Of a DNA stretch of 64,000 bases, positions 26,659 through 34,662 are shown one piece after another (positions within the stretch are counted from its first letter, which is position 1; each line of letters opens with the position of its first letter). The DNA comes from Nitrospirales bacterium (GTDB lineage Bacteria; Nitrospirota; Nitrospiria; Nitrospirales; UBA8639): positions 3,074,001 through 3,138,000 of the forward strand of contig JALDRJ010000002.1 of the NCBI GenBank assembly GCA_031315865.1, given 5' to 3'. Made by a program: the position numbers and the translations under genes. The notes below the pieces were generated by a model. The model did no database searches and was not told the origin of the DNA. It saw only the letters and a program-made list of their open reading frames with translations.

Positions 26659-26925
26659 TTACTGACCGTCGACAAGGGAAGAAGAGAATTGTTGTTGTGA
26701 ACCCTGCTGGGAAGAAAACTGAGAATTTGAAAGGGCCTGAGCCGCACGAGAAATCTCAACTGTAATGCCCGGGCCTTGGGCTGCTCCCGCTTCGAGCTGG
26801 CCTCGTGAGTCTTGGTCCTTATCTTCAGGACGTTGAACCGCTGTCGCAGGTTTGCTCGAGGAGGAAAGGGCATTTGCCACCTGGCTCAGTGGACCGTGTC
26901 CTTGTTCAATGCCTGTGATGTTCAT
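26659..26925 (-). CDS. small Gln/Ser-rich protein, unknown function
   Basis: An 88-residue protein of low complexity: rich in Ser, Gln, Ala. It starts with MNITGIEQGHG and has GITVEISRAAQALS near the middle. The start is supported by AGGGAGG 7 bases upstream. There is no signal peptide or membrane segment. Similar short proteins beginning MxITG occur near motility genes, but this resemblance is weak and I assign nothing. Confidence 0.5.
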   Translation of the reverse strand: MNITGIEQGHGPLSQVANALSSSSKPATAVQRPEDKDQDSRGQLEAGAAQGPGITVEISRAAQALSNSQFSSQQGSQQQFSSSLVDGQ

Positions 26926-27168
26926 TCAGGGCCTCCCTTTAGAAAACTAATGTGTGGCATGCTCTCCGTGTCCTATCTCTTTCGGCTCGAATCCATATTC
27001 CTTGAGTTCGAGAATGTGGTGAAAAATCTTAACATCGAAGAACCATATGCAACATGGAATATGTTCAGCAATATGGAGGAGAGTAGCTGGCAAGGGATGA
27101 CAATCTCAGATGCAAGTTTCATTTTTTAATGAGTAGTTCGAACTTATTCTAAATATGTCGAGGTATGT

Positions 27169-27636
27169 ATGAATATAAAGCTTTTCTTATCTTTTGGTCT
27201 GTGGGGCCTCACGGTCATATCCCCGGTTTTTGCCGAGGAAATTGGAAGTGTTGACACAAAATTCAACTTCCTTGGGCCGGATCATAAAATTGTGATCGAG
27301 GCATTCGATGATCCCAAGATTGATGGGGTCACTTGCCACCTGAGTCGATCAAAAAAAGGTGGATTAAAAGGGATGATTGGAGTCGCGGAGGATAGTTCCG
27401 ATGCGTCAATTGCCTGCCGTCAGGTCGGTCCAGTTCATGTAAAGGAAGAACTTGCAGAAGGCGAAGACGTGTTCACTGAAAGCCGGTCATTGATCTTCAA
27501 AAAGCTCCAAGTGGTTCGGTTCTTCGACAAAAAGCGGAATACACTGATCTATCTTGTCTACAGCGATAAAATGATTGAGGGCTCGCCTAAGAATGCCATT
27601 TCGACCGTGCCGATCATGCCTTGGCCTCATCGCTAG
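27169..27636 (+). CDS. creA: CreA family periplasmic protein
   Basis: A 155-residue CreA-family protein with signal peptide ending at VFAEE. The family core is clear: [43 protein letters not shown] and the terminal [20 protein letters not shown]. The two Cys in CHLS and CRQV probably form a disulfide. Its biochemical function is not established. It is followed by a perfect 14-base hairpin at 27764-27798. Confidence 0.9.
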   Translation: MNIKLFLSFGLWGLTVISPVFAEEIGSVDTKFNFLGPDHKIVIEAFDDPKIDGVTCHLSRSKKGGLKGMIGVAEDSSDASIACRQVGPVHVKEELAEGEDVFTESRSLIFKKLQVVRFFDKKRNTLIYLVYSDKMIEGSPKNAISTVPIMPWPHR

Positions 27637-27763
27637 ACTTCGCGTATACCCGATGCGCTCATCAAGAATGATCGTTCCTTAGACTCGTACCTCATGGCTA
27701 AGCACTCTACTTTCAAAGCCGTGTAACATATTTTTTATCATCTTTGATCAGTAAGAATCCCAC

Positions 27764-27798
27764 GAGGTTCTCATCACATGTTGCGTGATGAGAACCTC
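27764..27798. terminator. perfect 14-base inverted repeat between creA and degP
   Basis: GAGGTTCTCATCAC and GTGATGAGAACCTC form a perfect 14-base stem with a 7-base loop between convergent creA and degP. It lacks a T-run on either strand. It probably acts as a bidirectional terminator or protects both 3' ends from exonucleases. Confidence 0.55.
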
Positions 27799-27814
27799 TG
27801 TAGGTTGACCTCCC

Positions 27815-29332
27815 TTACACTTTAATCGTTAAGAACAGTGGGTTTCCATTCCGGTGGACAAGTACTAGCGCAAGCTTGTCATGCGTCAGTTCCGAGACGA
27901 CTTCCTGGTACTCCCGCAGAGAATGAATCTCTTCCTTATTGATTTCACTGATGATATCGCCACGGACAAGACCAGCGCGTTCGGCTTGACTTCCTGGTTC
28001 GACATAGGTGACGACCACTCCTTCGGTCATGCCTTTGACACCAAGTGTTTGGGCTAATCGTTGGTCCAGATCCTGAACTTTCACCCCAGCCAACGCGCTC
28101 TCATGAACACTTTTCCCGACGCTTGCCAATTGGATGGAATCAGGGTGTTCCGAGATTTTCGTGCTGAGTTTCTGTTCTTCGCCATCGCGCATGATGGTGA
28201 TATCCACCGAGGTATCGACTGGTGTCCGCGTCACTTCGCGTTGTAACGTGCGTGGGTTCGTAATGGCCACCCCTTGATACATGACGATCGTGTCACCGCG
28301 TTGCAAACCCGCTCCCTCCGCTGGACTTCCGGATCGCACATCCGTTACCAACGCGCCTTTGGTGTCATCGAGGTTGAGGGTTTTGGCGAGGTCAGAGGTC
28401 AATTCTTGAATGCCAACGCCCAGGTATCCACGCACGACTTTGCCGTTCTTGACTAAGCTATCGAATACGGGTTGCGCCATGCTGGCTGGAATGGCAAAGC
28501 CAACGCCTTGTGACCCGCCGGTTCGGGAGAAGATCGCGGTGTTGATGCCGATGAGTTCACCTTGCGTGTTGACCAACGCTCCCCCAGAGTTGCCTGGATT
28601 GATCGCGGCATCTGTTTGGATGAAGTCTTCATATTGCGTAATGCCCATGCCCCCTCTTCCCAAAGCGCTCACGATGCCTTGAGTCACAGTCGAACTCAAG
28701 CCAAAAGGATTGCCGACCGCGAGGACATAATCTCCAACTTGAAGCTCCGAGATATTTCCCCATTTCAAGTAGGGGAGGTCCTTGGCATCAATCTTGAGGA
28801 TGGCGAGGTCGGTCTGAGGGTCGGTTCCCACGACGGTCCCTGTGAATTCCCGTTTGTCAACCAGCATCACGGTCACGGTTTTGGCTCCATCGACAACGTG
28901 AAAATTCGTGACAATGTGGCCGTCGGGAGAAACGATCACACCGGACCCTGACCCCATGCCGAAATGCTCTTGTGGGGGGCTTGGCATGCCTGGTTTTCCA
29001 AAGAAATCTCTAAAGGAATCAAAGGGGCCTTCTTGAAAATTCGAATTCATGACTTTTTGGGCCGTGATGTTGACGACGGCTGGTGTGACTGATTTCGCAA
29101 TCTCAGCAAACCCATGTTCTTTAACGTGTTGTTGCATTGATGCGTGAGCAGAGTCTGAGCTTTTGGTCGGGGAAGCTAAGGATACGCCGGGAACGTTGAT
29201 TGACCCCAGAATCATCGACCCAGTGAGCCAGCTTGCGACGACAAGTCCCATGACGAGTCCCAGTGTCTTCCGATTTGTCTTGCTCGTTGTCTTCTGGGAC
29301 TGTTGGCTAAACGATTGAAACAAATGTCTCAT
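27815..29332 (-). CDS. degP: DegP/HtrA (Do-type) periplasmic serine protease
   Basis: A 505-residue HtrA protease-chaperone with N-terminal membrane anchor or signal (about 27-47). The trypsin-like domain shows catalytic His in VTNFHVVDGA, Asp in DPQTDLAILKID and Ser in INPGNSGGALVN. Two PDZ domains follow: the first around RGYLGVGIQEL, the second around ALAGVKVQDL, near residues 300-390 and 405-500. It degrades or refolds misfolded envelope proteins in the periplasm. TAGGAGG lies before the start. Length and layout match DegP/MucD. Confidence 0.95.
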   Translation of the reverse strand: MRHLFQSFSQQSQKTTSKTNRKTLGLVMGLVVASWLTGSMILGSINVPGVSLASPTKSSDSAHASMQQHVKEHGFAEIAKSVTPAVVNITAQKVMNSNFQEGPFDSFRDFFGKPGMPSPPQEHFGMGSGSGVIVSPDGHIVTNFHVVDGAKTVTVMLVDKREFTGTVVGTDPQTDLAILKIDAKDLPYLKWGNISELQVGDYVLAVGNPFGLSSTVTQGIVSALGRGGMGITQYEDFIQTDAAINPGNSGGALVNTQGELIGINTAIFSRTGGSQGVGFAIPASMAQPVFDSLVKNGKVVRGYLGVGIQELTSDLAKTLNLDDTKGALVTDVRSGSPAEGAGLQRGDTIVMYQGVAITNPRTLQREVTRTPVDTSVDITIMRDGEEQKLSTKISEHPDSIQLASVGKSVHESALAGVKVQDLDQRLAQTLGVKGMTEGVVVTYVEPGSQAERAGLVRGDIISEINKEEIHSLREYQEVVSELTHDKLALVLVHRNGNPLFLTIKV

Positions 29333-29715
29333 AGTAACCTCCTACATAAAGAGACAAGCGTGAATGTGTGAGTTCGCTGGTAAGACCAGTCGAACAATTG
29401 TTAAATACCTTGTATCAGGCAAATATGAGACGGTGATTAAATGAAGATTAAGACTTTCTTAGGCAGGAATGCGACGAGTGCAGAAGCTCTTGGCGGGGAA
29501 GCCACGAAAAATCGGACTATACAGGAGAAGTTCACCATCATTTTCCCGTGCTTGGCAAATGAATGCGAGCGTGAATCGTGAATGGAGGCTGGGTGTCTGG
29601 AATTGATGAACCGGATCGGACAGTCCATACATGCTATCGGGATTGAATTTTCTTGGTTTGGTCATGTGCGTTTGGAGACTGATTTTATTCTCTGCGTCTC
29701 TTCCCATGGCTGAGA

Positions 29716-29803
29716 TGGCGGAGGGGGTAGGATTCGAACCTACGGTCCCGTGAAGGACTCCGGTTTTCAAGACCGGCCTAATCGTCCACTCTAGCACCCC
29801 TCC
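29716..29803 (-). tRNA. tRNA-Ser (UGA), copy 1
   Basis: An 88-base minus-strand gene with encoded CCA. The acceptor pairs GGAGGGG with CCCCTCC. The anticodon arm is CCGGT-CTTGAAA-ACCGG, giving anticodon TGA. A long variable arm of class II type is present. A near-identical copy lies at 36974-37061; three positions differ, two of them compensatory in the T stem. Confidence 0.93.
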
Positions 29804-29919
29804 AAATGTCTGCAGTGATACGTGTTGGGCACCTTTGAATGAGCACATTAACATGTATAAGAATGAGAGAGAAGGGGGTTCAGCGGATGAGACAAATTTT
29901 GGAGAGCATTTCACGCCCC

Positions 29920-32253
29920 TTAAACGAAATTATACACGGTCGTTGAAAGCTCTTCTAATGTAACCGGCTTGTGAAGGATGCCGGATAACCCATCTCTTTG
30001 CAATTCAAGGACACTCTCAACTTGGCGATATCCTGTGATCAACACTACTTTAATTTCTATGCCCTTCTTCTTTAATTCATAAAAACATTCCCGGCCTGTC
30101 ATTTCCGGCATGAGATCGTCAAGCAGGATCAGGGAGATATCCTCCTTGGCATGATAGACGACTTCAAGACATTCCTTAGCCGATGAGGCTTCTAGAGTCT
30201 TATACCCTAACGATTGCAGCATGCTTGATAGAATAAAACGTGTACGTTGATCATCATCACAGACCAATACATTCAAATTTTTGGGAGGATTCATTTTGAG
30301 TGTGGGTTCGAATATCTGAGCCCCCATTTTCTGTAGGGGTTCGGTGGTCAAAAATTCGATCAAAAAGCAAGCCCCACCTTTCTTCTGATTTCTCGCTTTT
30401 ATCGTTCCGCCATGTTCTTTCACGGTTCCATAGACGACTGAAAGCCCAAGTCCAGTGCCTTCGTGAGATGATTTGGTGGAGAAAAAAGGTTCAAAAATTC
30501 TCTCTTTTTGGTCTGGGTTTATTCCTGGACCGTTATCAGTGACCTCTAGACATATTGACTCCCTCAATGACCGTGATCCCTTAGAGGAATGGTCTTCATG
30601 AAAAAAATGACTGTTAAACGTTTTGATGTATATTTTCCCGTTTTGCCCATCAACGGCTTGAATCGCATTGATCCCTAGGTTCACAAGCATATTCTTCAAT
30701 TGTGCCGAATCACCCATTAAGCAGCTATTTGTCGCCAACAATTTAAGATGAAAGTGAGCCTTCTTCTTGCTTCCCCGTCTGAGGAACAAAATGGCATCAC
30801 TGATAATCTCATGGAGGTCAACGTGAGTAAACGTCGTCCCGCCTTTTTTGGAAAACGATAACAGTTTTTTCGTGAAGGCTTTGGCGTCGTGTGCCGCATC
30901 AATAACCGTGGCGAGATAGGGCTCCAAACTGGGGTTCGTATTCCCGGCTTGAATGAGTTGGGCTGCGCCTAATAACGCACATAAGGAATTATTGAAATCG
31001 TGCGCCACTCCACCAGCCAGCATTCCCAGTGAGTCAAGTCTTTGCCCATGTTTGAGACGTTGTTCGAGGCTCAAATCCTCAAGGAGAGCTTGTAAGGTTT
31101 CTTCTAATTCTCTCAAGTATGTCTGAAAGGGAAAGACATACCCCTTTTCCTGCTGCCGTATCGCAAGGATTCCCCGGTATGCAGAACCGGACTCGTTTGC
31201 GTCATTCTCCCATGTCTTCGAAAACGTAAAAAGTGAAAATGTCATTCCATCGCATGTCATGACTTCAGGAGGTGTTTCAGACTCGATTAAGAACGTTTGG
31301 ATTTTTTCTTTCAGTGCCTTTTTGAATGTCCGATTCGTTATCCAATGAGAGAGCACGCAAGGTTTCTCAGAATCTTTAACGTAACAAAAAAGTAGCGGCT
31401 CTTCTCTGTGAAAGTATGACAGGAGCTCGACACTATGTTTAATGAATATGTGTGGCTGTTTGACCGCATATCGCAATCGATTGAATTCTCTTGACAGCAC
31501 AAGCTTGGCATCACTGACACTTTTTACTAATAAGCAGTTCGCTTGCTGTGCCGTGAGTTCGGTCGCCTGACCAAAAAAACGGAGATTGCCACCCGATAGC
31601 ACAGCAAGATGCGTGGCGTGCGAAATCGTCTCGTCGTATTTTTCAGTGGAGAACACGAACGTAATACCTTGCTGCGAAAGTCGAACAATTTTCTTGAAAA
31701 GATGATCGTTGCTGTGTTCGTCTAAATCCTGAAAGACTCCATTCAATATGTACAAAGATGTCTTGCACAGAAACCCACGAACCAGCGAAGCGATCACTCG
31801 TTCTTTACGTGACATCAGAGTGGATGGTCGTTCCCATTCTAACTCTTGACCTAATTCATCATATAAATCTTGAGCCCGTTTACGGAGGTGATTTCTATTT
31901 AAAATTCCTTCACCAATCGCCAGTGGAACTCCCAAAAAAAGATTATCGAATAACGAGAGTTCATGGTAATAGCCTAGGTCGCCAAATATTCCTGAGATCG
32001 AGATTTTCTCTGACGAGGTAGGATGGAGATCATGGAGATATTGCACGGATCCTTGTGTGGGGTTCAGGTGTCCAGACAATATTTGCAGGAGAGCACTCGA
32101 TTCGTCAGGGTTTTCACTGGCGATTGCGACAATGGCCCCCTGAGGGATAGAGAACGAGATTTCCCGAAGAATCGGAGGAAACGTCTCACCGTGGTACGAC
32201 ACATCTTCCAAGGTCAGGATATGGTGGCCAGCAGAATTTGAGTAAAGAGACAT
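29920..32253 (-). CDS. pseudo-ABC ATPase fused to hybrid histidine kinase and receiver
   Basis: A 777-residue fusion. Residues 1-235 have the shape of a sugar-ABC ATPase (RbsA-like) but all catalytic motifs are destroyed: Walker A reads SENPDESS with Ser52 where Lys is needed; signature region LMSRKER; Walker B ILNGVFQDLD with Asp and Glu replaced by Asn171 and Gly172; the switch His is missing. Residues 240-390 are a possible degenerate GAF-like region. The kinase is intact: H-box GGVAHDFNN (His418), N-box NLGINA (Asn529), DNGPGI, FEPFFSTK and GTGLGL. A complete receiver follows with DDD at 666-668, Asp712 in LLDDLMPEMTG, Thr740 and Lys762. The gene ends a module with an RbsB-like protein and an RbsC-like permease, the permease stop lying 4 bases away. 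It most likely reports permease state to the kinase. Confidence 0.85.
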   Translation of the reverse strand: MSLYSNSAGHHILTLEDVSYHGETFPPILREISFSIPQGAIVAIASENPDESSALLQILSGHLNPTQGSVQYLHDLHPTSSEKISISGIFGDLGYYHELSLFDNLFLGVPLAIGEGILNRNHLRKRAQDLYDELGQELEWERPSTLMSRKERVIASLVRGFLCKTSLYILNGVFQDLDEHSNDHLFKKIVRLSQQGITFVFSTEKYDETISHATHLAVLSGGNLRFFGQATELTAQQANCLLVKSVSDAKLVLSREFNRLRYAVKQPHIFIKHSVELLSYFHREEPLLFCYVKDSEKPCVLSHWITNRTFKKALKEKIQTFLIESETPPEVMTCDGMTFSLFTFSKTWENDANESGSAYRGILAIRQQEKGYVFPFQTYLRELEETLQALLEDLSLEQRLKHGQRLDSLGMLAGGVAHDFNNSLCALLGAAQLIQAGNTNPSLEPYLATVIDAAHDAKAFTKKLLSFSKKGGTTFTHVDLHEIISDAILFLRRGSKKKAHFHLKLLATNSCLMGDSAQLKNMLVNLGINAIQAVDGQNGKIYIKTFNSHFFHEDHSSKGSRSLRESICLEVTDNGPGINPDQKERIFEPFFSTKSSHEGTGLGLSVVYGTVKEHGGTIKARNQKKGGACFLIEFLTTEPLQKMGAQIFEPTLKMNPPKNLNVLVCDDDQRTRFILSSMLQSLGYKTLEASSAKECLEVVYHAKEDISLILLDDLMPEMTGRECFYELKKKGIEIKVVLITGYRQVESVLELQRDGLSGILHKPVTLEELSTTVYNFV

Positions 32254-32257
32254 GGGA

Positions 32258-33238
32258 TTATCGTCTGGGATGTTCAGTGACTGTCAGATCGATCAGCAAC
32301 GTACTTAAGACCAAGATTCCGGCCATGACATAACTGACCTCTGGCTGGAGCCCTAAAAACTCTAATTGATGCTGAATGATGACGAGGAGGATAGTGATAA
32401 TGAAAATCCGTGACGGAGAAGGCAGGCGACGTTGAAGGCCAGCATTACTAATGATCACGATTGCCAGGGCATCAAATGGAAGCCGCATCCCAATATTGGG
32501 ACTCGCGGTATTGAGTCGAGCATAGAAAATCGTGCTTGCAAGGAGGGCCGTCAAGGCAGCGAAAATAAAGGCGAAAATTTTATAATGACGGGTCGATATC
32601 CCGCAAAATCGAGCTCGCCTGCCCCCTAATCCTATTGCAATTAAATTCCTTCCGGTTGTCGAACGTCGAAAGAATGCCTCTAAAGCACCTACCAGTGCGA
32701 GAAAGACGAGGATGGATGTGGGGAGCCCCCAGACTTCCCCCCACCCTAAGGATTCCCAAACAGCCACGGTTGTACCAGGTTGCGAAGTAGAGGGCATTCC
32801 ATCGCAGAGAAAAAAAACTACGCCTCGTATGATGAACATCATCGTAAAGGTCACAACCAATGTAGATCCGACTGTGACAGAGATAATTCCGTTAACAAAA
32901 CCAATGACTCCTACTAGGGGAATAATCAGGAGCATGGCTATGAATGGAGACAGAGTATTGGAGAGCATTGAGAAGGTCATTAAGCTGAACGCAAAGGTTG
33001 CTCCCAACGACAAGTCATACTCATTGACATGAAAGACCATTAACGCTCCTAAAGCGATAATCCCTAGTACAGCCGTTTCATGCCCGATGCTTGCTAAACT
33101 CCACACGGCGACGTTATGTGGGTTGATGAGTGACAATGTCGCAATAATGCACATCATCATCAGGATCATGACCCATTCGACCGTAGAAAACTTTTGGTAG
33201 TCGACAGGGGGTTGATGGTACAGATTTGAGGTTACCAC
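32258..33238 (-). CDS. RbsC-like permease of the sensor module
   Basis: A 326-residue BPD_transp_2-family inner-membrane protein with eight to ten hydrophobic segments. The family loop is preserved as TTGRNLIAIGLGG followed by ARFCGISTRHYKIFAFIF near residue 195, which in true importers contacts the ATPase. The Gly-rich segment that normally follows (IGGTSLSGG-like) is degraded to AIVIISNAGLQRRLPSPS, which suggests that translocation is impaired. It starts at GTG overlapping the stop of the RbsB-like gene by 7 bases. Its partner ATPase domain is the catalytically dead one encoded just downstream. I infer that it acts as a transmembrane signal transducer. Confidence 0.8.
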   Translation of the reverse strand: MVTSNLYHQPPVDYQKFSTVEWVMILMMMCIIATLSLINPHNVAVWSLASIGHETAVLGIIALGALMVFHVNEYDLSLGATFAFSLMTFSMLSNTLSPFIAMLLIIPLVGVIGFVNGIISVTVGSTLVVTFTMMFIIRGVVFFLCDGMPSTSQPGTTVAVWESLGWGEVWGLPTSILVFLALVGALEAFFRRSTTGRNLIAIGLGGRRARFCGISTRHYKIFAFIFAALTALLASTIFYARLNTASPNIGMRLPFDALAIVIISNAGLQRRLPSPSRIFIITILLVIIQHQLEFLGLQPEVSYVMAGILVLSTLLIDLTVTEHPRR

Positions 33239-34266
33239 TCTGGCACGATTCCTCGGGCAATCCCTGGAGTCACGAGGACTTGTGGGATTTCAATGAAAAA
33301 GTTTACGTGTTCTCCATCCATTAATTTTTGAACTGTTTGAATCACCTTTTGTCCTTCCTCAGCAATGGAAGAATACGTGGCATACTGAATATCTCCAGTA
33401 TGCATGAAGTTCTTCACATCCTGAGTGAATTCGAGTGTCACAACCTTGATGTCCTTAATTTTATTTTTTTGAAGAATGTGCACGACCGCCACAGCCGCTT
33501 CTGCCCATTGTGTGACAATCACCGTACCCAGTGTCTTTTCATCGACCATTCTTTGAATTTCACGTGCGACGATCTGAATATTCCATCCAGGAATGAGCAG
33601 CTTTTCGATGAGCGTCCAGTGATCTTTGTGGGCATCAAAGGAATCAAGAAATCCTTTCTCTCGAAATCGTTGCGGTGCTGTTCCGGGCGCCCCTTCAATT
33701 AAAACGATATTTATTGGCGTATCTCTTGCCAAAAGTTCGACAGCCTTTCCAAGTATTTGGCCGGCTTTCAACTCATCGCGACCGATATGAGCATTCACAA
33801 TGGCGGATGGCTGGTTTTGTGTATGACCGACCCCATTTGTGAATGTCACAAAGGGAATAGACTTTTCTCTGATTAACTTAATAATGGCTGACATGGCTTG
33901 GTTATCAACAGAACACAGAGCGATCGCATCAAAGGTTTTACCTAACAAAACATTCTCGACCTGCTCTATTTGAACGTAGGGGTCCCATCCGGCATTAAAT
34001 GTCACGAGATCTATATCAAGTCTCTTCGCTTCTTGATCCATGGCACGTGTTTCAATCGAGAAAAATTTCACGGAGCCTGGAAGGAAGACAGCCATGTGCT
34101 TTTTATGGTCTTCGAATTGATGCAGTTGAATGAAAATGTTCAAGATTATCAGGAGACATAAAACCCCAAGCAGAGAAAGCAGTATTTTTTGGGGAAATGC
34201 GAACGATGGCATGTCAATGCATCGATGCTCACGCCCCTCTATGTTCAGTGCGTTTATGATACTCAT
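33232..34266 (-). CDS. membrane-tethered RbsB-like periplasmic binding protein
   Basis: A 344-residue protein with a strong uncleaved-looking transmembrane segment (about residues 28-48, ILLSLLGVLCLLIILNIFI) followed by a type I periplasmic binding fold of the sugar-binding RbsB group. Hallmarks are AVFLPGSVKFFSIETRAMDQ, IEQVENVLLGKTFDAIALCS, AHIGRDELKAGQILGKAVEL and VIVTQWAEAAVAVVHI. No cleavage motif such as AxA is present after the helix, so it probably stays anchored, unlike free RbsB. ATG codons at 34266 and 34212 are both possible starts. It is coupled to the permease gene. Confidence 0.8.
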   Translation of the reverse strand: MSIINALNIEGREHRCIDMPSFAFPQKILLSLLGVLCLLIILNIFIQLHQFEDHKKHMAVFLPGSVKFFSIETRAMDQEAKRLDIDLVTFNAGWDPYVQIEQVENVLLGKTFDAIALCSVDNQAMSAIIKLIREKSIPFVTFTNGVGHTQNQPSAIVNAHIGRDELKAGQILGKAVELLARDTPINIVLIEGAPGTAPQRFREKGFLDSFDAHKDHWTLIEKLLIPGWNIQIVAREIQRMVDEKTLGTVIVTQWAEAAVAVVHILQKNKIKDIKVVTLEFTQDVKNFMHTGDIQYATYSSIAEEGQKVIQTVQKLMDGEHVNFFIEIPQVLVTPGIARGIVPEW

Positions 34267-34662
34267 TTCGTACGGAGTGTTTATGGGCTATGCGAATGAG
34301 TGCTTTCACAGCCTCATTTGAGCCGTTATGCCGTTTCTTGGGCGTCTCTTCTTACAAGTGAGGAGTGCTCGCTCGTTCATAGCCGTTTCAAATAACTTAC
34401 CGTATGGTTCCCGTCGTGCCGCGCGAGATTTGTCGTATTTGCTGATTGGAACTTATTGGGATTCGCTATCAATTGAGTGATGAACAAAACAATGTGTCAG
34501 GGTAATCTCAGTACTCATGTAGTGTATGTTTGGCTCTCTCCTGTACATTTGTGGGGAAGTGCATTCAATGTGTCACGCGTCTTTTGGTGTCAGCAACGTT
34601 CCTGACAGGTCGTCAAGTCCCTTGTTGTTCATCAGATCGCCATATTTTCCCTTCGTAGCCGA
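34267..34662. other. gap inside the sensor module
   Basis: A 396-base region between the AmiC-like gene and the RbsB-like gene. I find no convincing gene. It probably contains a promoter for the downstream three genes, but no element is clear enough to call. Confidence 0.4.

Noticed and set aside
29459-29914. Minus-strand frame of 151 codons overlapping tRNA-Ser
   Set aside because: It reads through the tRNA gene and has no recognisable domain.
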